From UBA1930 sp943368475 (GTDB lineage: Bacteria; Bacteroidota; Bacteroidia; Chitinophagales; Chitinophagaceae): DNA of 64,000 nucleotides. The stretch spans positions 1-64,000 of the forward strand of contig CALRLF020000011.1 in NCBI GenBank assembly GCA_943368475.1, in the 5' to 3' direction. Below, one piece after another: positions 1 to 7,602 of this stretch (the stretch's first letter is position 1; every line of letters begins with the position of its first letter). The notes beneath the pieces are model-generated. The model was not told the origin of the DNA and did no database searches. It saw nothing but the letters and a program-made list of their open reading frames with translations. The translations under genes were made by a program, and so were the position numbers.

Positions 1-402
1 AACACAAATACTACGCAAAGTAGCATTGGTTTTAATGGGTATTTAGGAAACTGGTTTACCCTAAAGAATAATTGGAAAGCTGAGCTAAGTGGCTGGTTCA
101 ATTATCAAAACACTACCACCATTTACACATCAAAACCATTGGGTAGCATGAATGTGGGTGTAAGCAAAAACTGCCTGAACAACAAACTAATTTTTCGTTG
201 TAGTATTAACGATGTGTTCAATACACAACGTTGGCAACAAACGGTAAATACCACACAATTAAATATGTTGACGTATAGAAAATGGGAAAGTAGAAATATT
301 GCATTGAGCTGCACTTTTCGTTTTGGCAACAATAAAATAAAAGCAGCCCGTGAAAGAGAAACTGGTACAGAAACAGAATTGGGCAGAATTAAATCAAAAT
401 AA
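1..402 (+). CDS. Outer-membrane beta-barrel protein, C-terminal part
   Basis: The gene is already open at base 1, so only the last 133 codons are visible. The translation alternates polar and aromatic residues as in beta strands (NWFTLKNNWKAELSGWFNY) and ends in a charged tail, RERETGTETELGRIKSK. A strand ending in FRFGNNK followed by a polar tail is typical of the closing strand of Bacteroidota TonB-receptor-like barrels (outer membrane beta-barrel family, OMP_b-brl_3 type). It would sit in the outer membrane. The substrate cannot be told from this fragment. A copy of a dispersed repeat follows the stop codon. Confidence 0.7.
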   Translation, partial: NTNTTQSSIGFNGYLGNWFTLKNNWKAELSGWFNYQNTTTIYTSKPLGSMNVGVSKNCLNNKLIFRCSINDVFNTQRWQQTVNTTQLNMLTYRKWESRNIALSCTFRFGNNKIKAARERETGTETELGRIKSK

Positions 403-407
403 TTTTT

Positions 408-482
408 TGGTAACCAGCTGTAAGATATAAATGTAACTACAGTTGCGTCGCACACTTATACAATATAACATTATTCAACAAT
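408..482 (+). repeat. Dispersed intergenic repeat, GTTGCGTCGCAC family, copy 1
   Basis: The copy begins GGTAACCAGCTGTAAGATAT and contains GTTGCGTCGCACACTT followed by ACAATATAACATTATT. The same ordered blocks recur after other genes in this window (near 5.2, 6.8, 17.6, 20.8, 25.3, 33.5, 35.0 and 54.5 kb). It begins a few bases after the upstream stop codon. Confidence 0.75.
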
Positions 483-494
483 AACACAAGCATT

Positions 495-839
495 ATGAAA
501 AAGAGCTTCACATTTCTAGTATTATTTAGTTTAGTAATTATCATGGCTGTTGCACAAAAAAACAATAATGCATGGGTAAACATTATTCTAAAAAACAAAT
601 CGGTTTTACCTAAAAAATGTACCATCATTTCTTATACACTTGGCGATGCTGGTAATGGAACACAAGCTTATTGGCTACTTCCTGGTGGTACCAAAACTCT
701 AAAATTTAAAGAAGGTACCAAACTGTACATAGCCAATCAAAAGCAAGTGGATACAGTAATGAGTGGTAAACGAATAGATAATGGAGAACCCTTTTTAATA
801 GTTAAAAAAGAAGACAACAACCAAATATTTAAGTTGTAA
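495..839 (+). CDS. Small secreted hypothetical protein
   Basis: This 114-residue protein starts with a clear signal peptide: MKKS, a hydrophobic core FLVLFSLVIIMAVA, then a likely cleavage before QKNNN. The mature part of about 94 residues looks like a small beta-sandwich, with the stretch WLLPGGTKTLKFKEGTKLY, and ends in KKEDNNQIFKL. I do not recognise the family. It has no cysteine in its mature part apart from one in KKCTI. It stands alone between the beta-barrel gene and the CPBP protease, both on the same strand, and is probably exported to the periplasm or outer surface. Confidence 0.6.
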   Translation: MKKSFTFLVLFSLVIIMAVAQKNNNAWVNIILKNKSVLPKKCTIISYTLGDAGNGTQAYWLLPGGTKTLKFKEGTKLYIANQKQVDTVMSGKRIDNGEPFLIVKKEDNNQIFKL

Positions 840-918
840 ACACCAATGTGCTATTTAAAAAGAAACTAAGTTTGGTTAAGCTAAAACTGTATTGTACAAC
901 TAAGCAACACACAAATAC

Positions 919-1764
919 ATGAGCAATATTTTAAACGAAAACAAATTCCCTAAACAAGTAGCAATAGTTAAAGCTGTATTGTTTTGGATCATTTTTATTG
1001 TATTACTTATGGGTACAGGGATTGCATCTAATACTTTATTGCCTGTAGAGTGGAAAAATTTTTCGTATGGAATTTTAGGAACCTTGGCAGCATTTACAGC
1101 AACTTGGATTTTTTTAAAGTTGGATAAACAAACGTTTGCTGATTATGGATTGATATTTCAACGCAATACCATTATTCGTTTTGTAAAAGGCTTTGTAATT
1201 GGTGCAGTTTGTTTTGGTGCAATGTTGCTATTCTTAATGGCGTTTACAACACTTATGCTTGAGAGAACAAATACTGTTTTTAGTTTTGCTGCATCGTTTT
1301 GGTATTTATCCATTATTCCAATGGCATTTATGGAAGAAATTGGTTTCAGAGCTTATCCATTTTTAAAACTGAATAGAATATTTGGATTAAGGATAACACA
1401 AATTATTGTTGCAATAGCATTTGCAGTGTATCACATTGTACAAGGCTGGAATATTCAAGTTGCATTTTTAGGACCCGGTATTTGGGCATTTGTGTTTGGT
1501 TTGGGAGCTGTTTGGTCTAAAGGAATTGCATTGCCAACTGGTATTCATGTGGCATTAAATTTTTTGCAGCAAGTGGTTGGTATGCAAGGAAATACTGAAC
1601 AATCTTTTTGGATATTAAAGCAACAAGAAAATTTGCAAGTATCGTTAATTGCTCAAACAGAAATCATGGGAATTGTAGTGCAGGTTTTGGTTTTAGTAGT
1701 GGCAATTATTTTAACTGAATGGTATTTAAAAATGCAACCAAAAAGTAGAGTGGTTGTTGAATAA
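919..1764 (+). CDS. CPBP family intramembrane metalloprotease
   Basis: The protein has 281 residues and about eight hydrophobic segments. The CPBP (Abi/CAAX-protease-like) signature is present: a glutamate pair followed by arginine in FMEEIGFRAY near residues 139-143, and later histidines in YHIVQG and in GIHVALNF. In this family the Glu and His residues line a proposed membrane-embedded catalytic site. The biological substrate in Bacteroidota is unknown. The stop codon overlaps the 5' arm of a perfect 14-bp terminator hairpin, so transcription very likely ends here. It appears to be a single-gene unit. Confidence 0.8.
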   Translation: MSNILNENKFPKQVAIVKAVLFWIIFIVLLMGTGIASNTLLPVEWKNFSYGILGTLAAFTATWIFLKLDKQTFADYGLIFQRNTIIRFVKGFVIGAVCFGAMLLFLMAFTTLMLERTNTVFSFAASFWYLSIIPMAFMEEIGFRAYPFLKLNRIFGLRITQIIVAIAFAVYHIVQGWNIQVAFLGPGIWAFVFGLGAVWSKGIALPTGIHVALNFLQQVVGMQGNTEQSFWILKQQENLQVSLIAQTEIMGIVVQVLVLVVAIILTEWYLKMQPKSRVVVE

Positions 1765-1794
1765 CCAATCCCACAAGGAGTTGTGGGATTGGTT
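1763..1794 (+). terminator. Rho-independent terminator of the CPBP gene
   Basis: AACCAATCCCACAA pairs perfectly with TTGTGGGATTGGTT across the four-base loop ggag. The arm starts inside the stop codon of the upstream gene. The following T-tract is weak (ATTTGG). Confidence 0.75.
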
Positions 1795-1830
1795 ATTTGG
1801 AAAGCCTATTGTACATCTAAAAAAGAAACT

Positions 1831-2012
1831 TTGTGGCTTTCAATTGGATAATTGGATTGTTGGGTTTTTCTAGTAATTGGATATTAAAACGGGATTTTCA
1901 TACATCAACTTCTTTCATAGGATTTGTTCTTTTTGACACTGTAAAAGTACTTCGGAAAATTGGTTGAATGCAATTGCTATGGTTTACTTGCTGCCCTAAA
2001 AAGACATCAAAT
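1831..2012. repeat. Noncoding ~180-bp segment, copy A of a direct duplication
   Basis: This segment and the one at 2098-2281 share the same order of blocks: GGATAATTGGATT, TTTTTCTAGTAATTGG, ATATTAAAACGGGATTTTCA, then CTTTTTGACACTGTAAAAG, then TGAATGCAATTGC and CTGCCCTAAAAAGACA. Conserved blocks are nearly identical, and the stretch between GTAAAAGTAC and TGAATGC has diverged. No open frame lies within it. The 540-bp gap between the CPBP gene and trmD is filled by the two copies and one hairpin. Confidence 0.85.
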
Positions 2013-2028
2013 AAGATTGTCTTTAAAT

Positions 2029-2062
2029 AAAAAATCTCCTGCCGTATAGCAGGAGATTTTTT
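2029..2062. terminator. Bidirectional terminator-like hairpin between the duplicated segments
   Basis: AAAAAATCTCCTGC pairs with GCAGGAGATTTTTT around the loop cgtata. The arms carry A-tracts and T-tracts on both sides, so it can terminate in either direction. It separates the two copies of the noncoding duplication and lies downstream of trmD on the minus strand. Confidence 0.8.
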
Positions 2063-2097
2063 ATAAGAAAGCATTTTAAAAAATTTAAGAAATGGTT

Positions 2098-2281
2098 TGT
2101 TTGGCTTTCAGATAGAATAATTGGATTGGTTGATTTTTCTAGTAATTGGATATTAAAACGGGATTTTCATAGGTCAACCTTTTTCATAAGGCTTGTTCTT
2201 TTTGACACTGTAAAAGTACAACAGCAATTCGGCTGAATGCAATTGCATGCGTTTGAATACTGCCCTAAAAAGACACTAAAT
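2098..2281. repeat. Noncoding ~180-bp segment, copy B of a direct duplication
   Basis: This is the second copy of the segment described at 1831-2012, in the same orientation, ending 23 bases before the trmD stop codon. The best conserved block is CTTGTTCTTTTTGACACTG followed by TAAAAGTAC. The end block ACTGCCCTAAAAAGACACT is loosely like the terminal repeat of an IS3-type element, but no transposase fragment is visible. Confidence 0.85.
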
Positions 2282-2304
2282 TTAAAAAGTTTAATTAAGG
2301 AAAT

Positions 2305-2979
2305 TTAATCTAATAAATCAGGTCTTCTTTCTTGGGTTCTTTGTAAAGATTGTTCCATACGCCAATCTTCTACTTTTTTAGGGTCGCCAGTTAGTAATAT
2401 ATCTGGCACTTTCCAGCCTTTAAAATCTGCTGGTCTGGTATAAACAGGAGGAGCCAATAAATTATCTTGAAAAGAATCTGTAAGTGCAGAAGTTTCATCA
2501 TTTAAAACTCCAGGAATTAATCGTCCAATAGCATCCACTACAACAGCAGCAGCAAGCTCTCCACCACTTAGCACATAATCGCCAATAGAAATTTCTTTGG
2601 TAATATAATGATCTCGTATGCGTTGATCAATGCCTTTATAATGCCCACAAATAATCAGTATGTTTTCCTTTAATGAAAGTTGATTGGCTGTTTGTTGATT
2701 GAAAGTTGCACCATCGGGTGTCATGTAAATAATTTCATCAAACTGGTTGGTTTGTTGCAATTCTTCAATAGCATTAATTAAAGGTTCACACATAATTACC
2801 ATACCTGCACCACCACCATATTGATAATCGTCTATTTGTCCATGTTTATTAATAGCCCATTTCCTAAGATTATGCATGTGCACATTCAAATGCCCTTTTT
2901 CTTTAGCACGTTTCATAATGCTATGAGCAAAAGGACTATCTAATAATTCAGGAGCAACAGAAATGATGTGAATGTGCAT
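2305..2979 (-). CDS. trmD: tRNA (guanine-N1)-methyltransferase TrmD
   Basis: TrmD methylates G37 next to the anticodon of a subset of tRNAs, using S-adenosylmethionine, and helps keep the reading frame. Family landmarks are all visible: the N-terminal HIHIISVAPELL; DDYQYGGGAGMVIMCEPL; the knotted SAM-binding segment LIICGHYKGIDQRI followed by ISIGDYVLSGGELAA; and DAIGRLIPGVL. With the start chosen at MHIHII the protein has 224 residues, normal for TrmD; the frame stays open six codons further upstream. I prefer the inner start because a TACATTTG promoter element lies four bases before it. No rimM, rpsP or rplS neighbour is present. Confidence 0.93.
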   Translation of the reverse strand: MHIHIISVAPELLDSPFAHSIMKRAKEKGHLNVHMHNLRKWAINKHGQIDDYQYGGGAGMVIMCEPLINAIEELQQTNQFDEIIYMTPDGATFNQQTANQLSLKENILIICGHYKGIDQRIRDHYITKEISIGDYVLSGGELAAAVVVDAIGRLIPGVLNDETSALTDSFQDNLLAPPVYTRPADFKGWKVPDILLTGDPKKVEDWRMEQSLQRTQERRPDLLD

Positions 2980-2983
2980 GGTG

Positions 2984-2991
2984 CAAATGTA
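2984..2991 (-). promoter_or_regulatory. Possible -7 promoter element of trmD
   Basis: TACATTTG on the minus strand matches the Bacteroidota -7 consensus TAnnTTTG and lies only four bases before the trmD ATG. I see no good TTTG partner at the usual -33 distance. If it is used, the trmD transcript would be nearly leaderless. Confidence 0.4.
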
Positions 2992-2999
2992 AAGCAAAG

Positions 3000-3422
3000 C
3001 TATTCTTCATTTAAGCATATTGTGATTGACCGAGAAACTCTGGAAGTTACATTTTTACCATTCTTCTTAGCTGCTATCCAATTTGGACTTTCCTTTAATA
3101 ATTGTATGTAAGCTGCTTCAATTTTACTTCTGCCTGATTTTGGGTTTTGAATAGTAATGTCAGAAAGCCTTCCATCTTTATGAACAATAAAAACGACAAT
3201 TAATGATGAGCTAACTTGTGTTGAATCTAGTTCAACATTAAAGTTGCGTTGTTGATATTTATTCCATGCAGCATTTCCTCCAGGAAACTCGGCTGGTGAA
3301 TCTACAGTTTTACAGACTGTATCTTTTGGTTGAAGAAATTGTTTTGCTACTTCTTTTTGTGCTAAAAGCGTAAATGAATTGAACAGAATAATTAGTACTA
3401 AAAATGTTTTATTATTCATCAT
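3000..3422 (-). CDS. Small exported protein with TonB C-terminal-like domain
   Basis: With the start at MMNNKTF the protein has 140 residues. An N-terminal signal peptide (FLVLIILFNSFTLLAQ) is followed by AEFPGGNAAWNKYQQRN, a hallmark of the small Bacteroidota proteins related to the periplasmic domain of TonB. It ends with a beta-alpha-beta segment (VVFIVHKDGRLSDITI). In larger family members this domain docks to TonB boxes of receptors; here there is no transmembrane anchor other than the signal, so the role is unclear. The frame is open 18 codons upstream, but the signal peptide fixes the start. It overlaps the end of the S4-protein gene by 11 bases. Confidence 0.7.
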   Translation of the reverse strand: MMNNKTFLVLIILFNSFTLLAQKEVAKQFLQPKDTVCKTVDSPAEFPGGNAAWNKYQQRNFNVELDSTQVSSSLIVVFIVHKDGRLSDITIQNPKSGRSKIEAAYIQLLKESPNWIAAKKNGKNVTSRVSRSITICLNEE

Positions 3423-3810
3423 CGCTGCTGGTAAAATTTTCAATATCTCTTCTATCTCTTTTGGTTGGTCGGCCAACTTTACTTAAACGTTTACCAGTAT
3501 TAAATGCCGATGGTTGAAACTTCACTACATCCAATTCTTCTGGTGGTGTTACATCTTCATAATGTTTAATGGCTTCAGGATAAGCCACACGTTTTTCTAG
3601 TAAACCAGTTACTTTAATTACCCATTTACGAGCTTCGGTTTTTACTTCATATTCTTCACCAAGGTTAACAGCTTTCGATGCTTTTACATTATTGCCCTGC
3701 CATTTTATTTTGCCTTTATCACAAGCATCACCAGCCTGGCTGCGTGTTTTAAATAAACGTATTGCCCATAGGTATTTATCGATTCTTAGTTTTTCTTTTA
3801 CTTCTGCCAT
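3412..3810 (-). CDS. hslR: S4-domain RNA-binding protein, Hsp15 family
   Basis: The protein has 132 residues. The S4 RNA-binding domain occupies the first 60 or so residues: LRIDKYLWAIRLFKTRSQA, then GKIKWQGNNVKASKAV and LGEEYEV, which is the Hsp15 (HslR) pattern. Hsp15 of E. coli binds 50S subunits that carry a stalled nascent chain. The C-terminal tail is basic then acidic (GRPTKRDRRDIENFTSSDDE). It overlaps the next gene by 11 bases, so the two are probably co-transcribed. Family membership is secure; the exact function in this organism is inferred. Confidence 0.85.
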   Translation of the reverse strand: MAEVKEKLRIDKYLWAIRLFKTRSQAGDACDKGKIKWQGNNVKASKAVNLGEEYEVKTEARKWVIKVTGLLEKRVAYPEAIKHYEDVTPPEELDVVKFQPSAFNTGKRLSKVGRPTKRDRRDIENFTSSDDE

Positions 3811-3842
3811 GTCGCTGCTATCTTTAATGCAAAGTAATTAAT

Positions 3843-5213
3843 ATGTTCAAAAAACAGCTGCTTCTTTTTTCAATTTTGATTATTGGGTTTTATTCAACTG
3901 CACAAAAGGTATTGCCAACTATTGATGAAGTAGCTCAATTATTTTATGAAACTTATGATGCAAATGAATTATCCTATCCACAAGTTGGATTTGAAAAAAG
4001 AAAAAATGGTTGGACAGTTACCACAAAAAAGTACACAAATAATGAATTGATTAATGAGCAAAGCAATTTGTATTATGATGCAGTAAAATCAGCATACTTA
4101 AAGCTTCCTCTAAAAAGTAGAATCAATGACGATACAATAAATTATAAAAGTTATGTAGGTGATTACCAAATCAGGAATTATCAACTCCATCAATTTTATG
4201 GTTATGAGGGCTGGTATAAAGATGTAATTGAAGATTTGTCGAAAGCTAAAAAATTATCCGATTCCTCTTTATATAGCTTAGCCAGAGCATATAGTACTTA
4301 TGCAAGTGCTTTACTCTCTTTACAAACTGGTGAAGCATTGAAAAATGACTTGTTTCCTTTGCCACTAGAGCCTAATTGCATCAATACTGCTCAATTAAAT
4401 CTGTACGATAGCCTTGCTTATTTAGCAGAACAATCTTTTAAAAGACTGGTTCTGCAAAATGCAAAATTTGAAACGGTTGTTGGCCCCATAACAATGAAAT
4501 ATGGCAATGAAGTAATGGTTCATTTTCATACCTATTTGGTGTATGCAGATAAACTGGCTGCAAGTTTTCAATTACCCGAAAATTTGTATAACGATAGTGT
4601 GATTGCTGCAACAAAACAACTGCTGCAAAAATGTCCAACTGATGCAATTTTATTGTCGTTGGGCGATAATGATTTTTATCCTGTATTGTATGTTCAACAA
4701 AAGTTGGGTATTCGAAAAGATGTGTATTTAATCAATCAGAGTTTGTTGGGTTTAGACCGATTTATTTACAGAGCCACACTTCCTCAGTTTAATGCAAAGC
4801 CTATTCAATTATCATTCACTAAATACTTTTATGAAGGCAATAAAAATGATTATATGCCAATGACAATGAATGATTCTTTAATGCCGTTTAAAAATCTGAT
4901 AGCAATCATACAAGCAGATAAAACAAATAGCGATGGAATAATAAAAATACCTGCTAATAATTTTTCTTTTGAAAAAAGAATGGAAAAAAAAGAAACCAAA
5001 CAAAAAGACAATTCAACAACAACTTTTGCTAAAGTTACAAAAATTGATATGCTGATTAATATTCCTTATCTTTTAAAAAATGATTGGATTTTATTGGATA
5101 TTTTACACAACTTAAATGACAGAAACATTTGCTGTCAAACACCTTTGTATGCACCTTTTGATCAATTGAATAAGTATTTTAAAGAAGTAGATGAACATTT
5201 ATATGTGTACTAA
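3843..5213 (+). CDS. Exported hypothetical protein with a segment like the soluble end of DUF2723 proteins
   Basis: This 456-residue protein starts with a signal peptide ending STAQ. The most telling segment is near residue 275: AILLSLGDNDFYPVLYVQQK, followed by LGIRKDVYLINQSLL. It resembles the soluble C-terminal part of Bacteroidota DUF2723 membrane glycosyltransferases, which carry a GDNDTYPLWY-like motif followed by a GVRTDVRVVNLSLL-like motif. Here the membrane part is missing. The region before it (about residues 100-220) is helical and TPR-like. It could be a stand-alone relative of that domain. No enzymatic activity can be claimed. It is divergent from hslR, with 32 bases between starts, and convergent with the peptidase downstream. 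Confidence 0.55.
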   Translation: MFKKQLLLFSILIIGFYSTAQKVLPTIDEVAQLFYETYDANELSYPQVGFEKRKNGWTVTTKKYTNNELINEQSNLYYDAVKSAYLKLPLKSRINDDTINYKSYVGDYQIRNYQLHQFYGYEGWYKDVIEDLSKAKKLSDSSLYSLARAYSTYASALLSLQTGEALKNDLFPLPLEPNCINTAQLNLYDSLAYLAEQSFKRLVLQNAKFETVVGPITMKYGNEVMVHFHTYLVYADKLAASFQLPENLYNDSVIAATKQLLQKCPTDAILLSLGDNDFYPVLYVQQKLGIRKDVYLINQSLLGLDRFIYRATLPQFNAKPIQLSFTKYFYEGNKNDYMPMTMNDSLMPFKNLIAIIQADKTNSDGIIKIPANNFSFEKRMEKKETKQKDNSTTTFAKVTKIDMLINIPYLLKNDWILLDILHNLNDRNICCQTPLYAPFDQLNKYFKEVDEHLYVY

Positions 5214-5223
5214 TTTTTTTCAA

Positions 5224-5329
5224 TGCTCAATAAAGTACTGAACGTTGAAGGGTGCCCTGCTATTCATCAGGATTTGCAACGACGCAACAGTTGTTCAATT
5301 GAAATGCTACAGTTGGTAACATAAAAAAA
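5224..5329 (-). repeat. Dispersed intergenic repeat, GTTGCGTCGCAC family, copy 2
   Basis: Read on the minus strand it runs ATGTTACCAACTGTAGCAT, CAACTGTTGCGTCGTTGC, AAATCCTGATGAATAGCAGG and GCACCCTTCAACG. The long form with the AATCCTG...GCAGGrCACCCTTCAAC block is shared with the copies near 33.5 and 35.0 kb. Its start overlaps the terminator below. Confidence 0.7.
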
Positions 5330-5360
5330 TCCCAACACATTTATATATTGGGATTTTTTA
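5323..5360. terminator. Bidirectional terminator between convergent genes
   Basis: AAAAAAATCCCAA pairs with TTGGGATTTTTTA around a 12-base AT-rich loop. It lies between two convergent genes and has U-tracts in both directions. Confidence 0.8.
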
Positions 5361-5383
5361 TTTCCTACTTTCCATTCACCAAA

Positions 5384-6754
5384 TCACTTCTTCATTTCTT
5401 CATAATACTTATGAAAATAAGGAATGGTTTCTATGCCTTTATAATAATTGAACAAACCATATTTTTCGTTAGGACTGTGCAAATTATCACTGTCTAATCC
5501 AAAGCCCATAAACACTGTTTTAATGCCCAACACACTTTCGAATAATGCAGTAATAGGAATGCTTCCACCACCACGAACCGGAATTGGAGCTTTACCAAAA
5601 CTTGTTTCAATAGCCTTAGCAGCAGCTTTGTATTCAATGCTGTCAACAGGTGTCATGTAAGGGTCGCCACCATGATGTACACTTGCTTTAAACTGAATAT
5701 TTTTAGGAGCAATTTTTACCAAATGATCAATCAATAATTTTTCAATTTGGGCTGTGGTTTGATTAGGCACCAAACGACAACTAATTTTTGCATAAGCCTT
5801 ACTTGGCAACACTGTTTTTGCACCTTCGCCAGTATAACCACCCCAAATACCATTCAATTCTAATGTTGGGCGAATGCCTGTACGTTCATTGGTGGTATAA
5901 CCTTTTTCTCCCCACAATTCAGTAACCCCTAAATCGGTTTTATATTCATTTTCATCGTATGGAGCTTTCGCCATTTCAGCACGTTCAGCAGCACTACTTT
6001 CTACCACATCATCATAAAAACCAGGAATAGTAATATGGTTATTTTCATCATGCAACGTAGCAATCATTTGAGCCAGAATAGTAATTGGATTTGCCACTGC
6101 ACCACCATAAACACCACTGTGTAAATCACGGTTTGGTCCAGTCACTTCTACTTCAATATAAGTCAATCCTCGAACGCCCACATCAATGCTAGGATTTTCC
6201 ATGCTTAACATAGCCGTATCGCTAATTAAGATAACATCGGCAGCCAATAAATCTTTTTGAGCAGCTAAGAAATCGCCTAAATATTTGCTACCAATTTCTT
6301 CTTCTCCTTCAATTAAAAATTTAATGTTTACAGGTAATGTATTGGTTTTAACCATTGTTTCCAATGCTTTCACATGCATGTAAAATTGTCCCTTATCGTC
6401 ACAAGCTCCACGGGCATAAATTTTACCATCTTTAATCACAGGTTCAAATGGACCACTGTGCCACAATTCCAATGGGTCGGGAGGTTGCACATCGTAGTGA
6501 CCATAGACCAACACTGTGGGTTTGCTGGGGTCAATTATTTTTTCTCCATACACAATTGGATGACCTTGTGTTGGGTAAATTTCAGCTTTATCTGCACCAG
6601 CAGCTAACATGCTTTGCTTAACAGCTTCAGCACATTTAATCATATTGTCTTTATGCTCACTTCTTGCACTAATACTTGGTATGCGTAATAAGTCGAGTAA
6701 CTCGTTTAAAAAACGGTCTTTATGTTGTTCTTGATAATCCTTCCATACTTGCAT
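5384..6754 (-). CDS. M20 family dipeptidase
   Basis: The protein has 456 residues and is cytoplasmic, with no signal peptide. The zinc-dependent M20 fold is shown by VLVYGHYDVQPPDP (metal-binding His and Asp), ARGACDDKGQ (bridging Asp), FLIEGEEEIGS (general-base Glu and metal Glu), GVRGLTYIEVEVTGPNRDLH with SGVYGGAVANP (lid domain), and FGLDSDNLHSPNEKYG (C-terminal metal His). Its length and architecture match the dipeptidase branch of M20 (carnosinase/CNDP-like), which cleaves dipeptides in amino-acid turnover. It is a single gene, convergent with the exported protein gene at 3843-5213. Confidence 0.88.
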   Translation of the reverse strand: MQVWKDYQEQHKDRFLNELLDLLRIPSISARSEHKDNMIKCAEAVKQSMLAAGADKAEIYPTQGHPIVYGEKIIDPSKPTVLVYGHYDVQPPDPLELWHSGPFEPVIKDGKIYARGACDDKGQFYMHVKALETMVKTNTLPVNIKFLIEGEEEIGSKYLGDFLAAQKDLLAADVILISDTAMLSMENPSIDVGVRGLTYIEVEVTGPNRDLHSGVYGGAVANPITILAQMIATLHDENNHITIPGFYDDVVESSAAERAEMAKAPYDENEYKTDLGVTELWGEKGYTTNERTGIRPTLELNGIWGGYTGEGAKTVLPSKAYAKISCRLVPNQTTAQIEKLLIDHLVKIAPKNIQFKASVHHGGDPYMTPVDSIEYKAAAKAIETSFGKAPIPVRGGGSIPITALFESVLGIKTVFMGFGLDSDNLHSPNEKYGLFNYYKGIETIPYFHKYYEEMKK

Positions 6755-6825
6755 AGCAATAAATTTTATTGAGCCACGAAAGTAAGCATGTTTTATATTT
6801 TGTAACCTGACATTTGGGGGAAGAA

Positions 6826-6902
6826 TTTTTTTATGTTGCCAGCTGAAGAATAACTATGTGGCTGTTGACGGCGACGCTCCTTTCAAGGTTCGGTACTTTG
6901 GG
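6826..6902 (+). repeat. Dispersed intergenic repeat, GTTGCGTCGCAC family, copy 3 (GACGGCGACG subtype)
   Basis: This copy starts TTTTTTTATGTTGCCAGCTG and continues with GCTGTTGACGGCGACGCTCC and TTTCAAGGTTCGGTACTTTG. The second half differs from other copies but is shared almost exactly with the copy near 54.5 kb, so the two form a subtype. It is the only recognisable feature in the 310-bp gap between the peptidase gene and the next gene. Confidence 0.7.
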
Positions 6903-7064
6903 GATCAAAGAATTATAATTTAAATCTGTATCAGCTTTTATATAAATCCTTATAACAAAGTATTTTAAATTCAATTTTTAATGATTTAGTCATTTAACTG
7001 AACATATGTTTTTACTTTAATTTACGACAAGAGGGGTTAACTTTATTTCTATAAAATAATATGT

Positions 7065-7580
7065 ATGGACACTTCGAACTTAATTGTAACAATTTTAAGT
7101 AGTAGTATAGTGAGTGGAGCTGTTACCTCTATAATTACATTTCAGTATAATCTTAAGAGCAAGAAAAAAGATTTTGAATATGATCATAAAAAATACTTTT
7201 TAAAAAAACGTATTGAATCTTATGAACAGATTTCAAGCTATATACCTAGGTTTTACTTAATCAGCAATAGGAACAATTTTAAAATTCCAGATGTTTTTGA
7301 CGACACTAATGACTATAAAAATTTTACGATTTTTTTTAATAAATATTATAGAGATTATGCCATAAATTGGTTTTGGTACAGCACTGAACTAAAAGTATTG
7401 CTTAAGTCCTCTAATGTTCTTCTTAATACAATACATGAAGAATATTGTATTCAAAGCTCAGAAGAGCAAAGAATTCAGATTGCTGATAAGTATTCAAAAC
7501 AATTGATTGACCTTGGCTTTAAATTACACAAATGCTATATAAAAGATTTAAAAGAACTCGATAAAGTAAAATTTGAGTAA
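7065..7580 (+). CDS. Hypothetical membrane-anchored protein
   Basis: The protein has 171 residues and no family I recognise. One N-terminal transmembrane segment (LIVTILSSSIVSGAVTSIIT) is followed by a lysine-rich, probably coiled-coil stretch (LKSKKKDFEYDHKKYFLKKR), then a mixed helical cytoplasmic domain rich in Tyr, Asn and Phe. The topology is an N-terminal anchor with a cytoplasmic helical domain. The coding sequence looks more AT-rich than its neighbours. It faces the CHAT gene end to end with only 22 bases between stop codons. A role cannot be assigned. Confidence 0.6.
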   Translation: MDTSNLIVTILSSSIVSGAVTSIITFQYNLKSKKKDFEYDHKKYFLKKRIESYEQISSYIPRFYLISNRNNFKIPDVFDDTNDYKNFTIFFNKYYRDYAINWFWYSTELKVLLKSSNVLLNTIHEEYCIQSSEEQRIQIADKYSKQLIDLGFKLHKCYIKDLKELDKVKFE

Positions 7581-7602
7581 TGTATACACGAGCAAAAGCT
7601 TT

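Noticed and set aside
1831..2281. The duplicated segment as a complete insertion sequence
   Set aside because: There is no transposase frame on either strand and the copies are directly repeated without clear inverted ends.
6755..7064. tRNA or other stable RNA gene in this gap
   Set aside because: The GC-richer stretch matches the dispersed repeat near 54.5 kb and has no cloverleaf or CCA end. I found no tRNA in the other gaps either.
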